Source: Xaviernesmea oryzae | Lineage (GTDB): Bacteria > Pseudomonadota > Alphaproteobacteria > Rhizobiales > Rhizobiaceae | Assembly (NCBI RefSeq): GCF_900177415.1 | Contig: NZ_FXAF01000006.1 | Span: 1,946,001 to 2,010,000 of the forward strand | DNA: 64,000 nt | Reading direction: 5' to 3' | Shown here: positions 34,856 to 42,203 of the stretch, in pieces | Position numbering within the stretch: the first letter of the stretch is position 1 | Layout of the letters: each line of letters begins with the position of its first letter | Notes under the pieces: generated by a model | Seen by the model: the letters and a program-made list of their open reading frames with translations, nothing else | The model's database searches: none | What the model was told of the DNA's origin: nothing | Made by a program: the position numbers and the translations under genes

Positions 34856-35194
34856 CGCGACACCTTGTTGTTCTGCCTGATTTAAGACGGGTCTTTTGGG
34901 CGGACAAGCACCGTAGAGCAAGAAATTCTGTTTCGGGAAGGGGCGGAGGCCGGTAAAATCCATCTTTCGGCGGGGCAGGCTGGCCGGAGCGACGTTTCAG
35001 CGGGAAAGAAACTTGGCCGGCTCTTCACGCGAACCCGCGATCACGCCGAAAATCTCGGAATATTCTTATCATATTGTAAGTAGTAAAAAGAACTTCCGGT
35101 CACGCGTATCCCAAAGCTGTTGAAGCCAATACTGAACCGTGCCATTCGAAAATTATCCCGCGGCGTGAATTCCGCTCGCGAATTGGCCTTGGAT
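34856..35194. promoter_or_regulatory. Divergent control region of cysK and the ChrR-like gene
   Basis: The gap is divergent and holds an A/T-rich patch (about 35050-35095, with TTATCATATTGTAAGTAG) next to GAACTT, which resembles an extracytoplasmic-function sigma -35. No exact promoter can be fixed. A TTG at 35120 could extend the ChrR-like gene into this region. Confidence 0.35.
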
Positions 35195-35836
35195 ATGTCG
35201 CTGAGCTCCGAAAGGTTGGATTTCCTGATCGCCCATTACGTGTCCGGCTCTCTTCCGGAGCCGGCCCGTGCCCTTGTCGGTGCGCATCTGGAAATGCGGG
35301 CTTCGGCAGCGGGATTTGCCCGGACGCTGGAAGAAATGGCCGGCGACGCCCTGCACGACGGCGAATCGCTTGCCGTTTCCGCGCGCGACCGCCGGCTGAA
35401 GGAGATCTTCAGGTCGGCCCCCATGCCGTCCGGGCCGCGGGGGATGGGCGCGGCATCGAAATTTCCAGCCTCGCTGCGGGCCTATGTAGGCGTCGATCTT
35501 CCGGACATTCCCTGGAAGCTGAGCCTGCCGGGACTTCGGCGGCATGTCCTGGAAAAGTCGTCCGAAGTGGAGGCGAGCCTCCTGTGGGCGCGGCCGGGCA
35601 GGGCACTTCCCCGTCACCGCCATCGGGGCCTGGAGCTGACGCTGGTGCTCGAGGGCGAATTCCACGACCAGCAGGGACGTTTCAGGAAAGGGGATGTCGC
35701 AATCGCGGACGAGACGGTGCAGCATCGCCCGATCGCCGGAAGGCGCGGGCCATGCATCTGCTTCCTCGTGCTGTTTGCGCCGATCGCTCTCTCCGGTCCG
35801 CCGTTCCGGCTCATCGGCGATATCATCGGCATCTGA
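35195..35836 (+). CDS. ChrR-like cupin anti-sigma protein with degenerate zinc ligands
   Basis: A 213-residue protein with the two-domain ChrR layout. The N-terminal helical anti-sigma-like domain (SERLDFLIAHYVSGSLPEPA, then LVGAHLEMRASAAGF) keeps the histidine at 31. It has Arg at 35 and Ala at 38, where ChrR has the zinc cysteines of HxxxCxxC, and Glu at 6 in place of the other histidine. The C-terminal cupin is intact: PRHRHRGLELTLVLEG near 145 and a later TVQHRP. ChrR holds an RpoE-type sigma factor until singlet oxygen. No sigma factor gene is adjacent. The start could also be the TTG at 35120. Confidence 0.72.
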   Translation: MSLSSERLDFLIAHYVSGSLPEPARALVGAHLEMRASAAGFARTLEEMAGDALHDGESLAVSARDRRLKEIFRSAPMPSGPRGMGAASKFPASLRAYVGVDLPDIPWKLSLPGLRRHVLEKSSEVEASLLWARPGRALPRHRHRGLELTLVLEGEFHDQQGRFRKGDVAIADETVQHRPIAGRRGPCICFLVLFAPIALSGPPFRLIGDIIGI

Positions 35837-35865
35837 CGAGGATTGAATTCAAATGAAACCGCAAA

Positions 35866-35885
35866 GGCCGGTCATCCGACCGGCC
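35866..35885. terminator. Bidirectional terminator between ChrR-like and DUF982 genes
   Basis: GGCCGGTC and GACCGGCC form an 8-base stem with an ATCC loop between two convergent stops. CGCCGTTTT follows on the plus strand and TTTGCGG on the minus strand. Confidence 0.75.
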
Positions 35886-35894
35886 CCGCCGTTT

Positions 35895-36134
35895 TCAGTT
35901 CAGATGGAGCTGGGCTTCACTCACCGCCTGCTCGAAGTGCTGACGCGCCTCCTCCGGCGTTCTGCGTCCGTCGAGCGCGGCGCGGCAGGCGCTGCGGGCC
36001 TTGACGAAGTGAGGCCCGCGCATGTCCGGCCAGCGGTCCGTCAACAGGGCCAGTGCCTCGAAAGGCCCGTTGATGACTTCCGTGCCAAGATGGCCGAACG
36101 CGACGCGGACAGGTTTCTGCCAGCTTGTTTGCAT
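35895..36134 (-). CDS. DUF982 domain protein
   Basis: A 79-residue protein. TSWQKPVRVAFGHLGTEVIN, LLTDRWPDMRGPHFVKARSAC and ARQHFEQAVSEAQ fit the small DUF982 family, which is abundant in rhizobia. Its function is unknown. The ATG at 36134 has a strong GGGAGGAG upstream. A longer frame to 36203 reads through this ribosome site and is rejected. It lies downstream of and on the same strand as pit, 100 bases away. Confidence 0.85.
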   Translation of the reverse strand: MQTSWQKPVRVAFGHLGTEVINGPFEALALLTDRWPDMRGPHFVKARSACRAALDGRRTPEEARQHFEQAVSEAQLHLN

Positions 36135-36234
36135 GTTTGTCTCCTCCCTGGATACCAACCATAAGAAACGGCCAGGGCGGCGAATGGTTCCCCGCCGCTG
36201 CAAAAAAATTGCAGCCGAGCGGCGGGGCCGGCGT

Positions 36235-37239
36235 TCACTGGAAAAAGCCGGCGAGCCAGTAGAACAGCGCGGAGATCAGCGCCGCTGCCGGGAGCGTGAC
36301 GAACCAGGCAAAGACGATATTGCCGGCGATGCCCCAGCGGACTGCGGAGACCCGTCGCGCGGCGCCGACACCGATGATCGCGCCGGTGATGGTGTGGGTG
36401 GTCGAGACGGGTATGCCGAGCCAGGTGGCGCCGAACAGCGTCAGGGCGCCGCCCGTTTCGGCGCAGAAGCCCTGCATCGGGTTGAGCCTGGTGATCTTCG
36501 AACCCATCGTGTGCACGATGCGCCAGCCACCGAAGAGCGTGCCGAGCGCCATCGCCGCCTGGCAACTGATGACCACCCAGAAGGGGACGTGGAACTCGCC
36601 CCCGAGATAGCCCTGCGAATAGAGGAGGACGGCGATGATGCCCATGGTCTTCTGGGCGTCGTTGCCGCCATGGCCGAGAGAATAGAGCGAGGCGGAGACG
36701 AATTGCAGCACCCGGAACGTGCTGTCGACGGCAAAGGGCGTCTGGCGCACGAAGACCCATGAGACGATCAGGACCAGGGTCAAAGCGAGGAAGAAACCGA
36801 TAGCCGGCGACATGAAGATCGCGCCGACGGTCTTCAGGAGGCCGCCCCAGACGATCGAGCTCAGACCCACCTTGGCGAGGCCGGCGCCCACGAGCCCGCC
36901 GATCAGCGCGTGCGACGAGCTCGACGGAATGCCGAAGATCCAGGTGGCGATGTTCCAGATGATCGCGCCCATCAGCGCGGCGAAGATCACCTGCGGCGAG
37001 ACGATGTCGGGATTGATGATGCCGGTGCCGAGCGTTTCCGCCACGTGCAGGCCGAAGAACAGGAAGGCGATGAAGTTGAAGAAGGCCGCCCAGAAGACCG
37101 CGTATTGCGGCCTGAGCACGCGGGTCGAGACGATCGTCGCGATCGAGTTCGCCGCGTCATGCAGCCCGTTCAGGAAGTCGAAGAAGAGCGCGATGCCGAT
37201 CAGTCCGGCGAGCAGCGGGAAAGCGAGGGAGGCTTCCAT
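36235..37239 (-). CDS. pit: Low-affinity inorganic phosphate transporter
   Basis: A 334-residue PiT-family permease with about ten membrane segments. The two duplicated signatures are visible: FLNGLHDAANSIATIVSTRVL near 22 and SLGHGGNDAQKTMGIIAVLL near 195 (quoted in part), with GIPSSSSHALIGG and GIPVSTTHTITGA after each. It carries metal phosphate with protons. It overlaps the DUF47 gene upstream by one base, the orfA-pit operon known in Sinorhizobium. The upstream PHO box suggests PhoB control, probably repression in low phosphate. Confidence 0.95.
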   Translation of the reverse strand: MEASLAFPLLAGLIGIALFFDFLNGLHDAANSIATIVSTRVLRPQYAVFWAAFFNFIAFLFFGLHVAETLGTGIINPDIVSPQVIFAALMGAIIWNIATWIFGIPSSSSHALIGGLVGAGLAKVGLSSIVWGGLLKTVGAIFMSPAIGFFLALTLVLIVSWVFVRQTPFAVDSTFRVLQFVSASLYSLGHGGNDAQKTMGIIAVLLYSQGYLGGEFHVPFWVVISCQAAMALGTLFGGWRIVHTMGSKITRLNPMQGFCAETGGALTLFGATWLGIPVSTTHTITGAIIGVGAARRVSAVRWGIAGNIVFAWFVTLPAAALISALFYWLAGFFQ

Positions 37240-37880
37240 CAGACATTCTCGATCACGATGCCGCTGATCTCGTTGGCGACGTCCTCGAACCGGTCGAGCA
37301 CCTTCTCGAGCTCGCCATAGATCTCGCTGCCGATGAGGAAGTCCATGGCATTGCCGGTGCCGTGACGGCGGAAGAGATCCTTGAGGCCCTGGTCGTGCAG
37401 GTCGTCGGAACGGCCCTCGACGCGCATGATCTCCTCGGCGATCGCGCCGAGCCGCGGCGCATTGGCGCCGATCTTGTTGAGTAGCGGCACCGCCTCGGCG
37501 ATGAGATGCGCGGCCTGGACGATCTCGCCACCCATCTGCTGCATCAGCGGATCGAAGCTTGTCTGTTCGAACAGCCGGATCGTCTTGACCGTCTTGTGCA
37601 TCATGTCGATCGCGTCATCCATGGATTGGATGAGGTCCTTGATGTCGCCGCGGTCGAAAGGGGTGATGAAGCTGCGGCGGGTGGCCTGCAGCACCTCGCG
37701 GGTGATGTTGTCCGCCTCGTCCTCAAGCGCCACGATGCGCTGGCAGTTGCCGTCGATGTCCCTGCCGGCAAGCAGCGCATTCAGGGCTTCCGCGGCGCCG
37801 ACCACGGTACGGGAATGCTGCGCGAAAAGATCGAAGAAGGCATCCTCGCGGGGAAGCAGTTTTCTGAACAGGCCCAGCAT
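37239..37880 (-). CDS. DUF47/PhoU-like Pit accessory protein
   Basis: A 213-residue helical protein of the TIGR00153/DUF47 family. The PhoU-like metal-binding repeats are EDEADNITREVLQATRRSF near 52 and ALNALLAGRD before it, with DDLHDQGL and LEKVLDRFEDVANEIS later. It is cytoplasmic and is thought to modulate the Pit transporter. It shares the stop/start base with pit. CAAGGAG precedes the ATG. A PHO box lies 25-42 bases before the start. Confidence 0.93.
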   Translation of the reverse strand: MLGLFRKLLPREDAFFDLFAQHSRTVVGAAEALNALLAGRDIDGNCQRIVALEDEADNITREVLQATRRSFITPFDRGDIKDLIQSMDDAIDMMHKTVKTIRLFEQTSFDPLMQQMGGEIVQAAHLIAEAVPLLNKIGANAPRLGAIAEEIMRVEGRSDDLHDQGLKDLFRRHGTGNAMDFLIGSEIYGELEKVLDRFEDVANEISGIVIENV

Positions 37881-37904
37881 ACGAGGCTCCTTGCATCTTT
37901 CTGA

Positions 37905-37922
37905 CCGTCATAAATGTGTCAT
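37905..37922 (+). promoter_or_regulatory. PHO box at the DUF47-pit promoter
   Basis: CCGTCAT-AAAT-GTGTCAT gives two 7-base direct repeats with a 4-base spacer, close to the PhoB consensus (CTGTCAT-N4-CTGTCAT). It lies so near the gene start that bound PhoB would cover the promoter. That agrees with the known PhoB repression of orfA-pit in Sinorhizobium. Confidence 0.75.
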
Positions 37923-38049
37923 AAAGCGTGAAAGGCGAGACTGGAAAGTGCCGGAAAGGATTTTCTGTGGACGACAAGACCTGCTTTTATAAGCCGGCTA
38001 ATGATTTGTTTTCCCAAAGGAATCGAAAAGAAGGCGCCACAAATGAAAA

Positions 38050-38077
38050 GGCCGCCGCACCAGCGGGTGCGGCGGCC
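38050..38077 (-). terminator. Rho-independent terminator of the DUF1236 gene
   Basis: GGCCGCCGCACC and its complement form a 12-base stem with a 4-base loop. On the minus strand the stem is followed by TTTTCATTT. It lies 21 bases after the DUF1236 stop. Confidence 0.85.
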
Positions 38078-38098
38078 GTCCGTCGACGGGAATTTCCG

Positions 38099-38488
38099 TC
38101 AGTCGATGATCTGCACGACGGTATGGGTCTGCGGATCGACGATCACGCGCTGCTCGTTGACGACCGCATAGGCATAGGTCGGCGCTTCCGGGACCGGCGT
38201 GAGCACCACCTGCTGCGGGATCGGCTGGCCGACGACGACGCGCTCCCGGACCACGACCGACTGCTGGATCGGCTGTTCGCGGACATAGGTGACGACGCGT
38301 TCCGGCGGCGGATCGATGGCCGTGCCGGCCGCCGCGCCGACGATGCCGCCCACGGCTGCGCCGACCGGGCCGCCGACGATGGCGCCGGTGACCGCACCGC
38401 CCACGGCGCCGTTGACGGTGCTTTCCTGTGCGGCGGCACCCGTCGCAACGAGGCCGATCGCGGTAGAAATGAGAATCAACTTGTTCAT
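38099..38488 (-). CDS. DUF1236 domain exported protein
   Basis: A 129-residue secreted protein. The signal peptide ends near AAAQ (residue 20). A glycine/alanine-rich stretch (GAVGGAVTGAIVGGPVGAAV, about 25-50) resembles Gly-zipper segments that insert into membranes. The C-terminal DUF1236 part (YAVVNEQRVIVDPQTHTVVQIID, quoted in part) is a common rhizobial domain of unknown function. The ATG at 38488 has AAGGAAAG upstream; a GTG two codons earlier is possible. A terminator follows. The protein is likely periplasmic or membrane-associated. Confidence 0.83.
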   Translation of the reverse strand: MNKLILISTAIGLVATGAAAQESTVNGAVGGAVTGAIVGGPVGAAVGGIVGAAAGTAIDPPPERVVTYVREQPIQQSVVVRERVVVGQPIPQQVVLTPVPEAPTYAYAVVNEQRVIVDPQTHTVVQIID

Positions 38489-38591
38489 GACCACTTTCCT
38501 TTCGGTTGAGGTGGCCGGAGAACGTCATCGCTTTCTTTTTCGTTCCGCCAAAATCGGCCTTTCGGACCTAAGTCCTAACGTCTTCAGGCCT

Positions 38592-39296
38592 TTAGTAGGA
38601 CAATTTCGGATACCAGTGCGGCGAGCGGCCCTCCGGCGTCGCATCCAGGATCATCCAGAGCGGCATGAGATCGGGCGCCCCGCGCGGATCCTGGCCCGGA
38701 TCGGCGGTGACCGCGCCCATCTCCTGGCTCCAGAAATGCCGCATGGTCCCGTCTCGCCGGGTAAAGACGTTGAAGGCGGCGTCATCGCTGCCGTTCGCGC
38801 CGAGCGCGTGATAGTCGCGGCTGTATTCGCCCTTCATGTCCGAGTAAAGCGGCAGGTGATGCCAGCCTCGTTCCTCCCTGAAGTCGATCAAGCGCCTGAT
38901 CGGCGAACGCGCCACGACCGCGAACGATACCCTTTGCCGGATGTCCGGGACCTCCCCGTCCCAGGACGAAAGCAGCGACGTGCACATCGGGCAGGGGCGC
39001 TCCCGTTCCGGACCGAACATGTAGCTGTAGACGACGAGGGTTTCCTTGTCGGCGAACAGGTCTTCGAACGAAATCGGGCCGTTCTCGCCTTCGAACGTGT
39101 AATTTCCGGGCACCGCGCCGCCCGGCGGCAGCCGGCGTCTCTGCTCGGCGACCCGTTCGATATGGCGCCTGAGTTCTATCTCCTCCGCAAGCAGGGCATC
39201 GCGCGCCTCCCGGTAGGCGGCGCTTTCGTTGGGGAACCGCACTCCGTTCTTCATCGCCAGCTCGATTGCGGGTCTGAGGCTCTGCACGTCGTTCAT
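38592..39296 (-). CDS. DUF899 family protein (thioredoxin-like)
   Basis: A 234-residue protein of the DUF899 family, predicted dithiol-disulfide oxidoreductases. The N-terminal helix (AYREARDALLAEEIELRRHIE) precedes the fold. The active pair is in ERERPCPMCTSLLSSWDG near 98, a CPMC motif in place of the CxxC of thioredoxin. The family also shows DYHALG and FSYG-like regions. The partner and function are unknown. It is divergent from a small hydrolase gene, with 158 bases between. Confidence 0.85.
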   Translation of the reverse strand: MNDVQSLRPAIELAMKNGVRFPNESAAYREARDALLAEEIELRRHIERVAEQRRRLPPGGAVPGNYTFEGENGPISFEDLFADKETLVVYSYMFGPERERPCPMCTSLLSSWDGEVPDIRQRVSFAVVARSPIRRLIDFREERGWHHLPLYSDMKGEYSRDYHALGANGSDDAAFNVFTRRDGTMRHFWSQEMGAVTADPGQDPRGAPDLMPLWMILDATPEGRSPHWYPKLSY

Positions 39297-39454
39297 GACA
39301 TATCCTCCATCTGTCGCTTGCGCAGGAGACGGATCCGGCTCCCGCTGCTAAACATCGGGTCGGGCGATCGCGTCTCGCCCTGACCCAAGGACGCCCGCCG
39401 GCCTCCCGAGCCGACCGGCACGTATGAAAAATGCGCTCGAAATGAGGGAGCAAA

Positions 39455-40096
39455 ATGTCGGAGCGATTTCTGATCGAGGGGCCGGAGAACGCAGAATTCA
39501 CGATCCTGCTGGCGCACGGCGCCGGCGCTCCGATGGATTCGGCATCGATGACGGCCGCGGCGAATGCTCTCTCGACCAAGGGCTTCCGCGTGGCGCGGTT
39601 CGAATTCGGCTATATGGCGTCCCGGCGGATATCGGGCGACCGCAAGCCGCCGCCCAGGGCCGAAACCCTCAATCCCGAGTACCGGGACGCGATCGCCGAA
39701 CTCGGCGCGAAGGGACCGCTCATCATCGGCGGCAAGTCGATGGGCGGACGGGTCGCGAGCATGATTGCCGACGACCTCTATGCGGAGGGAAAAATCGCCG
39801 GCCTTCTCTGCCTCGGCTATCCCTTTCATCCGCCCGGCAAGCCCGAACAGCTTCGTACGCAACACCTGAAAGGGCTGAGGACGCCCGCATTGATCTGCCA
39901 GGGGACCCGCGACGAATTCGGCACGCGGGAAGAGGTTGCCGGCTATGAACTCTCCGGCAGGATCGAGATAATGTGGCTGGAGGACGGCGATCACGACCTG
40001 AAGCCGCGCAAGAAGATCTCCGGTTTCTCCGCCGCAGATCACCTCGCCACGATGGCGGAAACCGTCCATGTTTGGGCCGGGGCACTGAAGCCTTAG
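39455..40096 (+). CDS. Alpha/beta hydrolase of the KANL3/Tex30 type
   Basis: A 213-residue hydrolase. TILLAHGAGAPMDS is near 16 (HG-x-G oxyanion motif) and IIGGKSMGGRVASM near 90 holds the nucleophile serine in G-K-S-M-G. ICQGTRDEFG near 147 gives the acid and LEDGDHDLKP near 178 the histidine. This matches the KANL3/Tex30-like family, which is small and has no proven substrate. The ATG is preceded by GAGGGAGCAAA, a fair ribosome site. It is a single gene. Confidence 0.85.
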   Translation: MSERFLIEGPENAEFTILLAHGAGAPMDSASMTAAANALSTKGFRVARFEFGYMASRRISGDRKPPPRAETLNPEYRDAIAELGAKGPLIIGGKSMGGRVASMIADDLYAEGKIAGLLCLGYPFHPPGKPEQLRTQHLKGLRTPALICQGTRDEFGTREEVAGYELSGRIEIMWLEDGDHDLKPRKKISGFSAADHLATMAETVHVWAGALKP

Positions 40097-40190
40097 CCTT
40101 GCTCTTTCGATGCCGAATGGAGGCCTCGACAAATCATGTCGCCATGCGGTGATCTATGAACCGCGATGCTTCGCCAGGCTTGCCATTTGA

Positions 40191-40215
40191 TGTTACGAAC
40201 TATTTAGTACAAAAT
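40191..40215. promoter_or_regulatory. Imperfect palindrome upstream of the dehydroshikimate dehydratase-like gene
   Basis: The core ACTATTTAGT at 40199-40208 is a perfect palindrome in ACTA-TT-TAGT, extended imperfectly to GTTACG and GTACAA. It lies about 90 bases before the start in an A/T-rich patch. It could bind a catabolic regulator. No regulator gene is adjacent. Confidence 0.35.
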
Positions 40216-40301
40216 GAGCTGCCGGCCTGATGGATGGCTTGATCCGTGGGCGGCACGTCCCTGGAAGCGGGATGGCTGGCCTGGAGGAGAGGAGAAGGCC
40301 G

Positions 40302-42191
40302 ATGAAGACGTCGATCGCGACTGTATCGATCAGCGGCGAATTGCCTGAGAAGCTGGATGCGATCGCCAAGGCGGGGTTCGACGGGGTGGAGATCTTCGAG
40401 AACGATTTCCTGGCCTTCGACGGCAGTCCCTCGGATGTCGGGAAGATGGTGCGGGATTTCGGCCTGGAGATCACGCTGTTCCAGCCCTTCCGCGATTTCG
40501 AGGGCATGCCGGAACCATTGCGCAGCCGCACCTTCGACCGCGCCGAGCGCAAGTTCGACGTCATGCAGCAGCTCGGCACCGACCTTTTGCTCGTCTGCTC
40601 CAACGTCTCTCCGGTGTCGCTCGGCGGCATCGACCGGGCGGCGGCCGATTTCCATGAACTCGGCGAACGGGCGGCAAAACGCGGCCTGAAGGTCGGCTAC
40701 GAGGCGCTCGCCTGGGGCCGCCACATCAACGACCACCGCGATGCCTGGGAGATCGTCCGCCGTGCCGATCATCCGAATATCGGCCTCATCCTCGACAGCT
40801 TTCACACGCTGTCGAAAAAGATCGACATCAACTCGATCCGTTCCATCCCGAAGGACAAGATCTTCATCGTCCAGCTTGCCGATGCGCCGCTGATCGACAT
40901 GGACCTGCTCTACTGGTCGCGGCATTTCCGCAACATGCCGGGCGAGGGGGACCTGGCGGTGACGGCGTTTACGGCGGCGATCGCCGAGACCGGCTATGAC
41001 GGCTATTTCTCGCTGGAGATCTTCAACGACCAGTTCCGCGGCGGCCAGGCGCGGCCGATCGCGGCCGACGGTCACCGGTCGCTGATCTATCTCGGCGACC
41101 AGGTGCGCCGCAGCCCGAACGTCTCCTCGCTCACCGTTCCCGCCATGCCGGAGCGGGCGAAGGTCACGGGCGTCGGCTTCGTGGAGTTTTCGGCCGACGA
41201 GAAGGACGCCGCCGATCTTGCCGGCATCCTGAGGACGCTCGGTTTCCGCAAGGCCGCCGTCCATAAGAGCAAGAAGGTCGGCCTTTATCGGCAGGGCGAT
41301 ATCCGCCTCATCGTCAACACGGAGGAGAAGGGTTTCGCCAGCGCCTCGTTTGCGGTGCACGGCACGTCGGCCTATGCGATGGCGCTCAAGGTCCAGGATG
41401 CGAAGGATGCGCTGGCGCGCGCCGTGGCGCTGGGGGCGGAGGCCTTCAGCCAGCCGGTCGGCCCGGGCGAGGTGGAGATCCCGGCGATCCGCGGCGTCGG
41501 CGGCGGGCTGATCTATCTGATCGACGAGAAGAGCAGCCTCGGCCGGTTTTCCGAGATCGACTTCGTGCCCATGGAGGACGGTGCGGAAATTGCTCCGGCG
41601 CATCTCGAACATGTCGATCACATCGCCCAGACGGTCGCCTATGACGAGATGCTGACCTGGCTGCTGTTCTACACGTCGATCTTCGAGGCGCAGAAGACGC
41701 CGATGGTCGACATCATCGATCCGGCCGGCGTGGTCAGGAGCCAGGTGGTGGAGAATGCCTCCGGCACGCTGAGGATCACGCTGAACGGGGCGGAGAACCG
41801 CCGCACGCTCGCCGGTCATTTCATCGCCGAGACCTTCGGTTCCGGCGTCCAGCATCTGGCCTTCCAGACGCACGACATCTTTGCCACCGCCGAGGCGCTC
41901 CGCAAGAACGGCTTCAAGCCGCTGCAGATCTCGCCGAACTACTATGGCGACGTGGAGGCGCGCTTCGGCCTCGACCCGGAGCTGACCGAGAGGCTGAAGG
42001 CGGACAACATCCTCTACGACCGCGACGAGCAGGGCGAATATTTCCAGCTCTACAGCATGACCTTCGGGGAAGGCTTCTTCTTCGAGATCGTCGAGCGCCG
42101 CCAATATCGCGGCTACGGCGCACCCAACGCCATCTTCCGCATCGCCGCCCTCAAAAAGGCGCTCAGACCAGAGGGAATGCCGAGGATCTGA
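40302..42191 (+). CDS. 3-dehydroshikimate dehydratase-like fusion (TIM barrel plus HPPD-like domain)
   Basis: A 629-residue protein of two fused enzymes. Residues 1-270 are a xylose-isomerase-like TIM barrel (SIATVSISGELPEKL, FDGVEIFENDF, LILDSFHTL, FIVQLADAP). Residues about 285-629 are two vicinal-oxygen-chelate repeats like 4-hydroxyphenylpyruvate dioxygenase (LEHVDHIAQTV near 470 with a metal histidine, GVQHLAFQTHD near 540, FFEIVERRQYRGYG near the end). This is the architecture of QuiC1-type dehydroshikimate dehydratases, which make protocatechuate from quinate or shikimate. GAGGAGAAGG precedes the chosen ATG. Confidence 0.88.
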   Translation: MKTSIATVSISGELPEKLDAIAKAGFDGVEIFENDFLAFDGSPSDVGKMVRDFGLEITLFQPFRDFEGMPEPLRSRTFDRAERKFDVMQQLGTDLLLVCSNVSPVSLGGIDRAAADFHELGERAAKRGLKVGYEALAWGRHINDHRDAWEIVRRADHPNIGLILDSFHTLSKKIDINSIRSIPKDKIFIVQLADAPLIDMDLLYWSRHFRNMPGEGDLAVTAFTAAIAETGYDGYFSLEIFNDQFRGGQARPIAADGHRSLIYLGDQVRRSPNVSSLTVPAMPERAKVTGVGFVEFSADEKDAADLAGILRTLGFRKAAVHKSKKVGLYRQGDIRLIVNTEEKGFASASFAVHGTSAYAMALKVQDAKDALARAVALGAEAFSQPVGPGEVEIPAIRGVGGGLIYLIDEKSSLGRFSEIDFVPMEDGAEIAPAHLEHVDHIAQTVAYDEMLTWLLFYTSIFEAQKTPMVDIIDPAGVVRSQVVENASGTLRITLNGAENRRTLAGHFIAETFGSGVQHLAFQTHDIFATAEALRKNGFKPLQISPNYYGDVEARFGLDPELTERLKADNILYDRDEQGEYFQLYSMTFGEGFFFEIVERRQYRGYGAPNAIFRIAALKKALRPEGMPRI

Positions 42192-42203
42192 TCCGCTCGC
42201 CCG

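Noticed and set aside
40200..42104. A 634-codon frame antisense to the QuiC-like gene
   Set aside because: It has no domain and mirrors the codon bias of the real gene.
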